Source of the DNA: Cohnella silvisoli
Lineage (GTDB): Bacteria > Bacillota > Bacilli > Paenibacillales > Paenibacillaceae
Length of the DNA stretch: 64,000 bases
Assembly: GCF_021190915.1 (NCBI RefSeq)
Contig: NZ_JAIOAP010000025.1
Coordinates: 1-64,000, forward strand
Direction of reading: 5' to 3'
Part shown: positions 44,104 to 53,673 of the stretch, one piece after another
Position numbering within the stretch: the stretch's first letter is position 1
Layout: every line of letters begins with the position of its first letter
Notes under the pieces: generated by a model
Database searches by the model: none
The model's input: only the letters and a program-made list of their open reading frames with translations
What the model was told of the DNA's origin: nothing
Program-made: the position numbers and the translations under genes

Positions 44104-44988
44104 ATGCGGCATCGATCCAAAGACAGGGCTCTCTTCCAAGTTCTTGGATACCTGTATCTCGGCTGCCTTTCCTTAGCATGTTTGCTCCCGTTATGGCTCA
44201 TTTTCTCCGGTTCCTTTTCCAGTGAGGAAGATGTCATTCGGCACGGCTACGAGTTGCTTCCGAGAAATTTATCCGTCGCTGGCTACAAGATGATGTTCGA
44301 GGCGCCGGAGGCGATCATCCTTTCAATGACTGTTTCGGTCGCTTTGACTGCCGTCGGAGTCGCATGCGGGGTATTCCTGACCGCCATGACGGCTTATGTG
44401 ATTCAGCGCAGGGATTTCAAATACCGCAACGTCATTTCGTTCTACATTTATTTGACGTCCGTTTTCACTGGCGGACTTGTTCCTTGGTACATCATGATGG
44501 TCAATACCTTTCATATGAGAAACAACTTTCTTGCGCTAATCATTCCTTTGCTCTTTAACGTGTTTTATATTCTGATCATGAAAAGCTTCTTCCGCTCGAT
44601 ACCCGATGCGATTGTCGAATCCGGCAAGATCGACGGCGCAGGCGAGTTCACGATCTTCTTGAAGCTAGTGTTGCCAATCGCCAAACCGGGGCTTGCGACG
44701 ATATCGCTTTTTATCGCTTTGGCTTACTGGAACGACTGGTTCAGCGCCATGCTCTTCATCAGCAGAGACAATTTGATTCCGCTTCAGCTTTTCCTGTATA
44801 ACCTGGTCAACAAAGCGGAAGCGCTCAATAATCTGGCAGGAAAAACCGGCATACCGATGACCGAATTGCCGAAAGAAACGGTCAAGCTGTCTATGACCGT
44901 GCTGGTCATTACTCCCATTATGTTCGTCTATCCGTTCGTGCAACGGTATGTCGTGAGCGGGGTTACTTTGGGAGCAGTTAAGGGATAA
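44104..44988 (+). CDS. Lpl-type ABC transporter permease (LplC/YtcP-like)
   Basis: A 294-residue permease with EAA loop AIVESGKIDGAGEFT...LVLPIAKP and the group-typical ending PFVQRYVVSGVTLGAVKG. RBS AAGGAGGG lies six bases before the ATG and the gap from the LplB-like gene is 13 bp. Its stop codon lies inside the hairpin at 44985-45008. Confidence 0.93.
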   Translation: MRHRSKDRALFQVLGYLYLGCLSLACLLPLWLIFSGSFSSEEDVIRHGYELLPRNLSVAGYKMMFEAPEAIILSMTVSVALTAVGVACGVFLTAMTAYVIQRRDFKYRNVISFYIYLTSVFTGGLVPWYIMMVNTFHMRNNFLALIIPLLFNVFYILIMKSFFRSIPDAIVESGKIDGAGEFTIFLKLVLPIAKPGLATISLFIALAYWNDWFSAMLFISRDNLIPLQLFLYNLVNKAEALNNLAGKTGIPMTELPKETVKLSMTVLVITPIMFVYPFVQRYVVSGVTLGAVKG

Positions 44989-45008
44989 AATCAGGAGACT
45001 GATTTTAT
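44985..45008 (+). promoter_or_regulatory. GAGA-tetraloop intercistronic hairpin
   Basis: ATAAAATCAG (44985-44994) and CTGATTTTAT (44999-45008) form a perfect 10-bp stem closed by a GAGA (GNRA-type) tetraloop. The permease stop codon is within the left arm. It probably sets the ratio of permease to binding-protein mRNA. Confidence 0.65.
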
Positions 45009-45038
45009 ATAAAAACGATATGGGGAGGTTTTAACGAA

Positions 45039-46625
45039 ATGAAAAAGGTTAGAAAGAAGTTCCCGCTTTTACTGGCATTGGCTTTATTCGTTTCCATCAT
45101 CAGCGCGTGCAGCGGAGGCAATAACGACGGTTCCGAGTCGCAGCCGGCATCTCCAGATGCATCTTTACCCGCCGCAGTGCAATCCGGCGAGTCAGCGAAG
45201 CCGACCGGCCCCGATACTTCTGAAGAAGTGAAGCTGAAAATGGTGTTGATCGGCGACGGAGCTCCGGACGCCAAAGCGGTATACGACGAACTCAACAAAA
45301 AGCTGAAGCAGGACATTAATGCGACAGTAGACGTACAGTTCCTGTCCTGGGCGGATTGGTCCCAGAAATACCAGCTGCTGTTCTCGACAGGCGACGATTT
45401 TGATCTGATTATAACCGCCACTTGGGCGCAATTCGCCGATAATGCGCGCAAAGGTGCGTTCTATGAGATTACTCCCGATGTGTTGCAAAAGTATGCACCC
45501 AGAACACATTCGGACAATTTGCCGGAAGTGCTCGAGGCCGGCAAGGTTGAAGGCAAACAGTACGCGCTTCCCATGAACTATCACGAAATTACGATCAACG
45601 GTTATGTCGTTCGCGGAGATTTGATGGACAAATACGGCATCGCTTCCATCGACTCAATTGATGATTTCGAGAAGTATTTGGATGCCGTCGTCAAGAATGA
45701 GAAGGGCATGGTTCCTTGGGAAGGGACGAATTATGACAATTGGATCATCGCCAAAACGCAATTGGAGGAATTGAGAGAACAGTATCAGCCGGGCAATCTC
45801 GGGTTGAGGGTGGATTTGAACGATCCCGGGGCCAAGATCATTGACGATATTGCGAATCCGGATCAAGGCGCCATCGATCTGTACAAGAGAATGGCCGATT
45901 GGAACAAGAAAGGCTATATTTCCAAAAACGCCCTCGTCAATAAAGTGACGTCCAAAGATTCTTTCCTTAGCGGCAAAAGCGCGGCTTTCCTGACTAACCT
46001 GTTGGAAGCCAACGCCACTTATCAAACGGTTAAAGCGAATCATCCGGAATGGGATGTACGCTTCTATCCCGCCAACACTACAAAAAAAGTCGTAGCAAAT
46101 TCATTCATGGCGAATGCGATGGCCATCAACCCCAAGTCCAAAAATCCGGAACGCGCGTTAATGCTGCTTGACCTGCTCCGGAACGACGAATGGTATAACC
46201 AGACGACGACTTTCGGACTCAAAGGGAAGCATTGGGACGTAAGCGCGGACGGTAAGCTGGTATTGCTGCCCGCCAGCCAAGGCTATCCGCCCGATGCCGC
46301 TTGCCCGTGGGGATGGCGAAATGAGAAGTATTACTTGTCGCCGAGCGACGGATTGAGCAATTACGATGCGGTGCAAACCTCTTACCGGGGACGCGCGATA
46401 AATACGAAGCTGAACAACTTCGCTCCGAATTTGGAAAACACGAAGTCCCAGCAAGCTGCGCTTAAAGACGTGGAAAACCAATACGAGCTGCCTCTAAGAC
46501 TGGGATTTGTCAAAGGCGATGTGGAAAGCAGCTACAAGACGATGATCGACAAGAAAAAAGCTGCTGGACAAGAAAAACTGATTGAGGATATTCAACAGCA
46601 ATTGAATACCTTACTAGGACAATAA
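45039..46625 (+). CDS. Lpl-type extracellular solute-binding lipoprotein
   Basis: A 528-residue lipoprotein, longer than ordinary sugar-binding proteins as is usual for the LplA group. Lipobox IISAC has Cys24, followed by a Ser/Pro/Glu-rich tether (25-62). The fold opens KLKMVLIGDGAPDAKAVYDE and contains the family's TWAQFADNARKGAFYEI stretch. RBS GGGGAGG is upstream. It pairs with the two Lpl-type permeases. The GH31 enzyme and secreted protein that follow hint at an oligosaccharide substrate. Confidence 0.93.
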   Translation: MKKVRKKFPLLLALALFVSIISACSGGNNDGSESQPASPDASLPAAVQSGESAKPTGPDTSEEVKLKMVLIGDGAPDAKAVYDELNKKLKQDINATVDVQFLSWADWSQKYQLLFSTGDDFDLIITATWAQFADNARKGAFYEITPDVLQKYAPRTHSDNLPEVLEAGKVEGKQYALPMNYHEITINGYVVRGDLMDKYGIASIDSIDDFEKYLDAVVKNEKGMVPWEGTNYDNWIIAKTQLEELREQYQPGNLGLRVDLNDPGAKIIDDIANPDQGAIDLYKRMADWNKKGYISKNALVNKVTSKDSFLSGKSAAFLTNLLEANATYQTVKANHPEWDVRFYPANTTKKVVANSFMANAMAINPKSKNPERALMLLDLLRNDEWYNQTTTFGLKGKHWDVSADGKLVLLPASQGYPPDAACPWGWRNEKYYLSPSDGLSNYDAVQTSYRGRAINTKLNNFAPNLENTKSQQAALKDVENQYELPLRLGFVKGDVESSYKTMIDKKKAAGQEKLIEDIQQQLNTLLGQ

Positions 46626-46650
46626 AGGTCCGTAATCCGTATCGATGTGC

Positions 46651-46685
46651 CATTACGGCATCTCCGTCTTGGAGATGCCGTAATG
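46651..46685 (+). promoter_or_regulatory. perfect 15-bp hairpin after the binding-protein gene
   Basis: CATTACGGCATCTCC (46651-46665) and GGAGATGCCGTAATG (46671-46685) pair fully around a 5-nt loop. No T-run follows, so it is more likely an mRNA stabiliser or partial terminator that separates the importer genes from the GH31 gene. Confidence 0.75.
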
Positions 46686-46710
46686 TGTATCCGGGAGACG
46701 GGCGGTAAGG

Positions 46711-48273
46711 ATGAAAGGATGTATTAAGCCTATGAGCGTTAAAGAGACTGCAATCGAGTTGTTCGAACAAGAATGCTGGTGGGGCGGGGCCGTCAACGAT
46801 GGGGTGAGGATGCCCTTTAACAACCTGACTTTCGAACGCGACCTTTCTGTCAGTTTGGATATGAATCAGGGCGTTCCATTTCTGATATCCAATCGGGGCC
46901 GGTATATATGGTCGGATGCACCGTTTCGCTATGTCTTTAATAAAGGAATATTGTGGATTTGGAGCAAGGGGGATATTCAGTTCGGACAGCACGGCAGCAC
47001 TTTGAAAGAAGCGTTCCAATTTGCTTCGGGGCAATTCTTTCCACCCGACGGCGCAATGCCTGAGCCGCTGTTGTTCCAAGCCCCTCAATATAATTTGTGG
47101 ATTGAAATGATGTATGAACCTTCGCAAGATAAAGTGATCGCTTATGCGCAGCAATTGCTTCAGAACGGATTTCCTCCGGGAGTGCTCATGATCGATGACA
47201 ATTGGCACGACTCCTACGGCTCGCTTGAATTTCACCCCGGACGGTTTCCCGATCCGGCGGTTTTGACAGATACCTTGCACAGGATGGGGTTTCAAGTGAT
47301 GTTGTGGGTCAGTCCGTTCATTACTCCGGACACCGTAACTTTCCGGATGCTACAAGACAAGGGGTATTTGCTGAAGGATCGTACGGGAGAAACCGCCATC
47401 CGCAAATGGTGGAGCGGTTACAGCGCACTTCTGGACTGCACGAACGCGGAAGCGGTTGCCTGGTTCCGCAGCCGTTTGAATGGGTTGATGAGCCGTTATG
47501 GAATTGACGGGTTTAAATTCGACGGAGGCGATCCGGAATTTTACGAAGATTCCGATTTATCCGCAAAGCCAGCCGATAAAAACCGGCATTGCGAGACTTG
47601 GGGCGAGGTGGGATTGTCCTATTCATTGAACGAATACCGGGCATGCTGGAAACTGGCGGGCAGACCGATCGTCCAGAGGTTGAAAGATAAATATCATCAA
47701 TGGGAACAAGAGGGGCTGGCTACGTTAATTCCGTGCGCTCTGGCCCAGGGTTTGGCGGGATATGCCTTTAACTGCCCGGATATGATCGGGGGAGGAGACA
47801 TTCAAAGCTTCATTCATCCCGACTTTTCATTCGATGAGGAGCTATTCGTTCGTTATGCGCAATGTTCCGCCTTGTTCCCTATGATGCAATTTTCCGCGGC
47901 CCCTTGGCGTCTGCTGAATGAGCAGAATCTGTTCTACTGCGTGGAGGCTGCGCGTCTCCATTTGCGTATGGGGGACCGGATTGTCGCCCTCGCCGAACAG
48001 TCTTCACTTACCGGCGAACCGATCATGCGAGCGATGGATTACGTATTTCCGGGACAAGGATATGAACGGATTCACGACCAATTTCTACTAGGTGACGAGA
48101 TTCTCGTCGCTCCTGTTCTTGAAAAGGGGGCCGTGAAGCGAAAGGTAGTTATTCCCGATGGCCGGTGGATGGGCGACGATGGAATAGTTGTAACAGGCCC
48201 ATGTGAGTGGGAGACGGATTCGCCCTTATCCAGGCTGCCATGGTACGAGAAAATCGCGGAAGGTAAAACATAA
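46711..48273 (+). CDS. GH31-family glycoside hydrolase
   Basis: A 520-residue barrel enzyme with GH31 features: MIDDNWHDSYGSLEFHP on the second strand, VMLWVSPFITPD, and the nucleophile strand DGFKFDGGDPEFY with Asp271 as the probable nucleophile. It ends with a short beta domain (DEILVAPVLEKGAVKRKVVI). It lacks the large N-terminal and C-terminal beta extensions of many GH31 enzymes, so it is short for the family. There is no signal peptide. It probably releases alpha-linked sugar from imported oligosaccharide. ATG 46711 (TAAGG before it) and ATG 46732 are both possible starts. Confidence 0.85.
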   Translation: MKGCIKPMSVKETAIELFEQECWWGGAVNDGVRMPFNNLTFERDLSVSLDMNQGVPFLISNRGRYIWSDAPFRYVFNKGILWIWSKGDIQFGQHGSTLKEAFQFASGQFFPPDGAMPEPLLFQAPQYNLWIEMMYEPSQDKVIAYAQQLLQNGFPPGVLMIDDNWHDSYGSLEFHPGRFPDPAVLTDTLHRMGFQVMLWVSPFITPDTVTFRMLQDKGYLLKDRTGETAIRKWWSGYSALLDCTNAEAVAWFRSRLNGLMSRYGIDGFKFDGGDPEFYEDSDLSAKPADKNRHCETWGEVGLSYSLNEYRACWKLAGRPIVQRLKDKYHQWEQEGLATLIPCALAQGLAGYAFNCPDMIGGGDIQSFIHPDFSFDEELFVRYAQCSALFPMMQFSAAPWRLLNEQNLFYCVEAARLHLRMGDRIVALAEQSSLTGEPIMRAMDYVFPGQGYERIHDQFLLGDEILVAPVLEKGAVKRKVVIPDGRWMGDDGIVVTGPCEWETDSPLSRLPWYEKIAEGKT

Positions 48274-48293
48274 TTAATGCGGAGGTGCAAATC

Positions 48294-51275
48294 ATGTTGA
48301 AGAAGATGAGGAGAAGAACAGGAATAGGATTGCTGTCCGTTATCGTTGCTTTTTCCTTCGGGGTGAATTTCGCAGCCGCCGATAATGATCCGGCTAGCCA
48401 ACCTTCGTGGGTGAACTTGACCCCGGACAATTCCTCCCCGGAACTGCTTGAGAATCCTTTGAAAGGATTCATGCCGTATACGAGCGTCTATGATTCTGCA
48501 GTAAAGCCTGCTTTTCCTCACAGTTTGGAATGGTTCTACATCCCGTTAAAAGAAGTGATGGACGGGCCGAATCATTACACGTTTGATACCGGTTTAGAGC
48601 CGATTCTGAACGCAATTGCTTCAAGAGGACACCAGGCTGTGTTCCGGTTCTATCTGGATTATCCTGACAGAAGCTCCGGGATTCCGCAGTTTTTGCTGGA
48701 TGGAGGATTGCAGGTTCGTGAAGAAACGATCGCGGAGCTCGGGAATGTCAAAGTCCACTCTCCTGACTACGACGATCCTAAGCTTGTCGCGGCGCTCACC
48801 TCTTTCATCCATACGTTCGGGGAAAAATACGACGGGGACCCGCGAATCGGATTTATCGAAACGGGATTGATCGGTTTTTGGGGCGAATGGCATACGTGGC
48901 CGAATTCGGACTGGATGGCTTCCCCCAAAACCCAGAACGACGTCCACAAGGCATTCGACGACGCGTTCGATATCACCAAGCTGTTGACACGATATCCGGA
49001 TTCAAACAACGTCAAGCAAAATATCGGCTTTCATGACGACTCTTTCGCTTATGAGACATTGGGTACGGAAAGCTATTATTTTTACAACCGTTTGAAGGAT
49101 TACGGTGCCACGGAGGTTTGGAAGAAAGAACCGATCGGCGGAGAGCTTCGTCCGGCCATTCAAACTTCGATCTGGGCAAACCCGGACGGGGATCAAACCG
49201 CGGCGGAAATGGACGGCTCGGTTCTGAACAATACCTCGGTGGATAGTCCGGTGGATCCAAACAAGGTGGTGCAAAGCTTTGCAACGAGCGTAGAGACGAC
49301 CCATGCCTCCTGGCTGAACGCCCATCAGCTTTTTCTGGCTGCGTTCCCCACGAGTGGGGATGCCTATGATAGAGCGCTCGCCGGATCCAAAAAGCTAGGT
49401 TATGAATTGTCCGTGTCGGCGGTCAAAGTGCCCGCCGCCAGCAGGGACGGGTCGCTGCCCGTCAGCATCCGGATGCGTAACACCGGCGTTGCGCCGTTTT
49501 ACTACAATTGGGACATCGAATTGGGAGCGGTCACCCGTAAAGGCGCATTGGTCAGAAAGTGGAAGGCCGCCGGCTGGAAGCTATCGGAAGTCATTCCGGG
49601 AGAGTCAGACCGAACAATGGACTATACGATTCCCAATCTGGCTCTGCCTGGTGGGGACTATACTCTGGTCATGAGAGCGGTAAATCCGCTTGCACAGGGC
49701 AAACCGTTGAAATTTGCGAACAAAGAACAGGACGCAAATTTGAAAAATTGGCTGTCGTTGACCGACTTTAAAGTATCCGGTTCCACCATGAAATGGGAAG
49801 TTTCCACTATTGACCGAAATGGCGTCACCTACGTGCCGGTCCGGCCGTTTATTGAAGGGATGGGCGGCACAGTGGAGTGGGTACAATCGGAGCGGAGCTT
49901 CCGGTTGATCCTGAATGGAAAGAATGTGATTGTGGCAGCCGACGATAAGCAAGTCAAGCCTTGGGGGATTAACAGTCGAATGTATGTGCCTCTTAAATGG
50001 TTGACGGAATGGACGGGGGCTAAGCTGGATTCGGAAAGACGGGTCTTTACCGCTCCGATCCAGGCAAGTTACGACGACCTTGTCCCCTTATCTGACGGAA
50101 CGGGCCAAGCTGCCATTCCGGGGATGCCCCTCAACCTGCTTGCAGTATCCACGACAAGCCAAAGCGTAACTTTATCCTGGAGCGCAGCTGACACCGGTAC
50201 GGAGGCGATTCAGTATGAAATCTATCGGAACGGTGTCAAAATAGGCTCCGTAAAAGGGACGTCTTATAAAGACGGCGGTGTAAAAGCAGGTGTGATCTAC
50301 GTGTACACAGTGAAGGCGATCGATGTCAAGGGTACGGCTTCGTTGCCGAGCCGACCGCTTAAAATCGTCCCCGATGCATCCATTTCGTATGAAACCGAAT
50401 CCGGCAAGCTGAAGGGAGCCGCGGTACGTTCAGAGTGTCCGTCCTGCTCCGGGGGCTACAAAGCTGGGTATATTGGTAACAACGACGGAGCCGTTACGTT
50501 TGACGTAATCGTTGACAAAGCGGGAGCTTACACACTCGCCATGCATTATATCGCCGGAGAACTCCGCTCCGCCGAAATCGGCGTAAACGCGGCGGAACCT
50601 GTACCCTTCCGGTTCAAGCCCAGCGGAGGTTGGGATGTTGTGGCTGTATCCAGGCTGGCGGTGAGTTTGAAAGCCGGAGCCAACACGATTCGGATTTTCA
50701 ACACGAAGGGCTATACGCCTGACCTGGATCGGATCACGTTGACTGCCGGAACGGCTGGAATCAGCGATAACGAACAAGCCGAACAACCGAAAGAAGCGCC
50801 GATTGTAAACATCGATCCGAACGGTTCGGATATGAAGAGCCTGTCTCTAGATAACTTCGACAACAATCCGGTTTGGCCCGGCACCAATGATCTAGGTAAA
50901 TGGGCGGGAGCAAACAGCTTCGTGGTTGACGGCGGGGAGATAGACAATGGAGCGTTGAAGCTGACCTACAAAGGGAACGGCTGGCTCGGCAGCAGCGTCG
51001 AGACCGACTTGATCGATTATCCGTATTTGATGCTCCGTATCAAAGGGGCATCTGGCGGGGAACAAAACGGCTTTATGTTAAAAATCGGCGAGGTGGAGAA
51101 AAAGTTCAGCGAGTGGACGGGCGACCCGATTACGCAAGAGTATAAAGACATCGTCATCGATCTAAAAGCGGCGGGCGTTTCATTAACCGCTCCTGGACAA
51201 TTGCAAATGAGCTTCTGGCATGGCCAGACCAGTGCCATTTGGCTGGATGATATTCGGTTTGTCGGCAAGAAGTAG
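48294..51275 (+). CDS. secreted DUF4832-type protein with CuAO-like, FN3 and CBM domains
   Basis: About 993 residues. GTG 48285 lies inside the GGAGGTG ribosome site, so ATG 48294 is taken. A signal peptide (1-28) precedes a barrel-like region (about 45-350) with LENPLKGFMPY, FIETGLIGFWGEWHTW and IGFHDDSFAY, the pattern of DUF4874/DUF4832 proteins. A beta domain (about 365-485) follows. Next comes a copper-amine-oxidase-N-like stalk (about 490-585, VTYVPVRPFIEGMGGTVEW), an FN3 domain (about 600-695), a CBM35/6-like domain (about 700-820) and a last beta-sandwich (about 835-993). It is probably a secreted glycan-acting or glycan-binding protein; catalysis is unproven. It ends the operon at a strong terminator. 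Confidence 0.8.
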   Translation: MLKKMRRRTGIGLLSVIVAFSFGVNFAAADNDPASQPSWVNLTPDNSSPELLENPLKGFMPYTSVYDSAVKPAFPHSLEWFYIPLKEVMDGPNHYTFDTGLEPILNAIASRGHQAVFRFYLDYPDRSSGIPQFLLDGGLQVREETIAELGNVKVHSPDYDDPKLVAALTSFIHTFGEKYDGDPRIGFIETGLIGFWGEWHTWPNSDWMASPKTQNDVHKAFDDAFDITKLLTRYPDSNNVKQNIGFHDDSFAYETLGTESYYFYNRLKDYGATEVWKKEPIGGELRPAIQTSIWANPDGDQTAAEMDGSVLNNTSVDSPVDPNKVVQSFATSVETTHASWLNAHQLFLAAFPTSGDAYDRALAGSKKLGYELSVSAVKVPAASRDGSLPVSIRMRNTGVAPFYYNWDIELGAVTRKGALVRKWKAAGWKLSEVIPGESDRTMDYTIPNLALPGGDYTLVMRAVNPLAQGKPLKFANKEQDANLKNWLSLTDFKVSGSTMKWEVSTIDRNGVTYVPVRPFIEGMGGTVEWVQSERSFRLILNGKNVIVAADDKQVKPWGINSRMYVPLKWLTEWTGAKLDSERRVFTAPIQASYDDLVPLSDGTGQAAIPGMPLNLLAVSTTSQSVTLSWSAADTGTEAIQYEIYRNGVKIGSVKGTSYKDGGVKAGVIYVYTVKAIDVKGTASLPSRPLKIVPDASISYETESGKLKGAAVRSECPSCSGGYKAGYIGNNDGAVTFDVIVDKAGAYTLAMHYIAGELRSAEIGVNAAEPVPFRFKPSGGWDVVAVSRLAVSLKAGANTIRIFNTKGYTPDLDRITLTAGTAGISDNEQAEQPKEAPIVNIDPNGSDMKSLSLDNFDNNPVWPGTNDLGKWAGANSFVVDGGEIDNGALKLTYKGNGWLGSSVETDLIDYPYLMLRIKGASGGEQNGFMLKIGEVEKKFSEWTGDPITQEYKDIVIDLKAAGVSLTAPGQLQMSFWHGQTSAIWLDDIRFVGKK

Positions 51276-51309
51276 AAATCAACGATAATCAACCAGCACC
51301 GCGAGCAAG

Positions 51310-51344
51310 CGCTCCTCGTCCCAAGCGGACGAAGGGCGTTTTTT
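51310..51344 (+). terminator. rho-independent terminator of the third glycan locus
   Basis: CGCTCCTCGTCC (51310-51321) pairs with GGACGAAGGGCG (51327-51338) with one mismatch and one G-T pair across a 5-nt loop, followed by TTTTTT. Confidence 0.8.
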
Positions 51345-51348
51345 GTTT

Positions 51349-52812
51349 TCACGAAACGAACGAACTCGCACTAGGTAACAGGAGCTGAAAGGTGGTACCT
51401 TGCGGAGAGCTTTCTTTCAGATTAAGTTGGCCATTCATCGCGGTTGCCAGCATTCTGCTGAAGGTAAGGCCGAGTCCTAGACCGCCGACGGTAAGCTTTT
51501 TTTTCTCGCCGTGATAATATCTTTCAAAAATATTAATTTGCTCGTCTTCAGGTATGCCCGTGCCATCATCCTTAACCAATATTTCAATTGCGGTGTTCGA
51601 GTGCTTGGCTAAGGAGACGATAATTTTCCCGCGCTCCTTAAGCGCCTGTTTACTATTGTTCAACAAATTGATAACGATCTGTTGGATTCGACTGGCATCA
51701 CCCTGTGCAATGAACGATTGATCAGGGATATCAATGTACAGTTCTATCGCATCGTCCTGATAGACAAGCCCCCATTGATAGACGATTTCCGCAAGAAATT
51801 TTCCGAGGTCGATGGATTCGTTGTGGATGTTTATTTTCCCGGAGGCAAAGGCATTAAAATCGAGCAGGTCGGATACCATTTGCTGCAGCCGCGCATTTTC
51901 TTTAAGAGAAATGTCGAGAAATTCCTCGGCTTCCGAATCTGTCACGACTTTATCCCGTACGGCGTGAATCAAACCGTGAATAGAAGTAATGGGCGTCCTT
52001 AACTCATGGGTTACCCCGGCAAGCAGATCGGTTCGCAGCTTTTCTAATTGCTCCAGCCGTATCGCCATAGCTTTGAAGGAAACAAGCAGATCATGGATTT
52101 CCTTCTCTTTAACGTTCTCCTGCACGGTCATCCGGTATTCCCCGTCTTCTATTTTCTTCAACGCCGAAGACAGCTGGGTTATCGGCTTCCTTAAATTAAC
52201 CGTTAGCAAATAAATAATGACCCAACCTAACAAGCCGGAGCAGGAAAGCAGAGCCGCGATTAAACCGTAGTGGCTATCCACATTGGTAAGACTTTGATAG
52301 GAATAGGAAATGGCTACTGTACCTATAACGGACTCCCCGTAATGGACGGGAGTGGACAGGGCATACATTCCATCCACTTTTGCAGCGTGGATTCGATCAA
52401 TCAGAGGAGGCGCGGATGGAAATATAGGATCGAATGCGGATAAGGAACTCCTGCTGTTAGGATCCGGATTCGGATTGTTCTGTCCAGGTCCCGCTTTATA
52501 GAATAGGGTTTTTCCTGTGCCATCGAATACCGTTAGACTAAATTGGCTGGGAATTTTATACGTGCGCTGCGTCCTATCGATCCATTCGTAGAACTGCGCG
52601 GGAATGATGATGACTCCGTTCTCGTTTACGACATATTGTGCTGCTTCTTTGGAAAAGCCTTGCAGCGATTGCATTCTTTCGTTCATGGTCGTATGCCGAA
52701 TCCAGATGACAGATACGATTCCGATAATAAACAAGCCCAGGAACAGAGTGACTACATATCTAAAAGTCCAATGTCTAAGCAGTGTTTTTCGTTTAAGCGT
52801 TCTTGTTTGCAT
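51349..52812 (-). CDS. orphan sensor histidine kinase with HAMP domain
   Basis: A 487-residue kinase. Membrane helices are at about 18-37 and 183-203 around an extracellular sensor, with HAMP at about 205-255. The H-box THELRTPITSIHG contains His269, the N-box is INLLNNSKQALK, and the G-boxes are KDDGTGIPEDE and GGLGLGLTFSR. No response regulator lies next to it on this strand. The nearest regulator, at 53674, has its own kinase. The partner must be elsewhere, or it cross-talks. Its 3' end faces the DUF4832 gene. Confidence 0.9.
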   Translation of the reverse strand: MQTRTLKRKTLLRHWTFRYVVTLFLGLFIIGIVSVIWIRHTTMNERMQSLQGFSKEAAQYVVNENGVIIIPAQFYEWIDRTQRTYKIPSQFSLTVFDGTGKTLFYKAGPGQNNPNPDPNSRSSLSAFDPIFPSAPPLIDRIHAAKVDGMYALSTPVHYGESVIGTVAISYSYQSLTNVDSHYGLIAALLSCSGLLGWVIIYLLTVNLRKPITQLSSALKKIEDGEYRMTVQENVKEKEIHDLLVSFKAMAIRLEQLEKLRTDLLAGVTHELRTPITSIHGLIHAVRDKVVTDSEAEEFLDISLKENARLQQMVSDLLDFNAFASGKINIHNESIDLGKFLAEIVYQWGLVYQDDAIELYIDIPDQSFIAQGDASRIQQIVINLLNNSKQALKERGKIIVSLAKHSNTAIEILVKDDGTGIPEDEQINIFERYYHGEKKKLTVGGLGLGLTFSRMLATAMNGQLNLKESSPQGTTFQLLLPSASSFVS

Positions 52813-52984
52813 ATGGCTTGGACTCCACTCCTCGAATTATGCATACCCTCTGAATTATACAAGCAGATCGCTTGGAATGGATAGATATTCGTTTTTCCGC
52901 ATGAGATCTAATATAGAAGAGAATTGTGTCAGTAACATGTCCGATCTGCTAAACTGGAAATAAAAGTCGGAAAGGCGGTGTGGG

Positions 52985-53494
52985 ATGGAAGAGGATCGTT
53001 ATGAGATCGTAGAAGGAATTCGTTATGAATTGAAGCCTGCTCCAACTGTGACCCATCAGCAAATCTCCGGATCATTGTACATTATGTTGTACCATACTTG
53101 TCATGCAAACGGGACGATTCTGTACTCTCCGATTGACGTATACTTGGATGCGGAAAATCAATTTCAACCTGATCTTGTGTATATTCTTCATGAGAATGCG
53201 GCGATTATCAAGGAGAAGAGGATCGAAGGCGCTCCGGACCTCGTTGTGGAAATTTTGTCGCCATCTACTAGCCACAACGACAAGGTTCGCAAGAAACGTC
53301 AATTCGAACGTTATGGCGTTAAGGAATATTGGATCGTTGACCCGGTTCACCGAACAATTGATCAGTTCATCCTGAACAACGGCAAATTTGATCTGTTTGA
53401 AACTCATCTCATTTCCGGTCGAATGACATCACCCCTATTTTCCTGCATGGATATCGATTTGAGTCGGGTGTTCCCTGATAGATTCCAAGGATGA
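52985..53494 (+). CDS. Uma2-family (DUF820) putative restriction-fold protein
   Basis: A 169-residue protein of the Uma2 group with a PD-(D/E)xK nuclease-like core: FQPDLVYIL (acidic residue), APDLVVEILSPST (D...E) and KKRQFERYGVKEYWIVDP. Members are abundant in cyanobacteria and some Firmicutes and their biological role is not settled. RBS AAGGCGG lies upstream. It stands alone between two signalling genes and is followed by its own terminator, so it is monocistronic. Confidence 0.82.
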   Translation: MEEDRYEIVEGIRYELKPAPTVTHQQISGSLYIMLYHTCHANGTILYSPIDVYLDAENQFQPDLVYILHENAAIIKEKRIEGAPDLVVEILSPSTSHNDKVRKKRQFERYGVKEYWIVDPVHRTIDQFILNNGKFDLFETHLISGRMTSPLFSCMDIDLSRVFPDRFQG

Positions 53495-53514
53495 TAACAT
53501 GTTTCTACTTTCCT

Positions 53515-53543
53515 GCGTTAGCCCCAGCGGCTAGCGCTTTTTT
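53515..53543 (+). terminator. rho-independent terminator after the Uma2-type gene
   Basis: GCGTTAGCC (53515-53523) and GGCTAGCGC (53529-53537) form a 9-bp stem with one G-T pair, followed by TTTTTT. Confidence 0.85.
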
Positions 53544-53673
53544 ATATTCCAACTCGTCTCAAAAAGGGACTTCAGGATACATTTAATAGTTTCTAAGTAT
53601 TCGTTAAGGTTCGTACATTAGAATAGGTCTGCTGACTATACGTAAATAAGCCTGATATGAAGGGGCAGACCCA

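Noticed and set aside
46510..47295. 261-residue minus-strand ORF across the binding-protein and GH31 genes
   Set aside because: It crosses two well-supported genes and a perfect intergenic hairpin, and has no recognisable motif.
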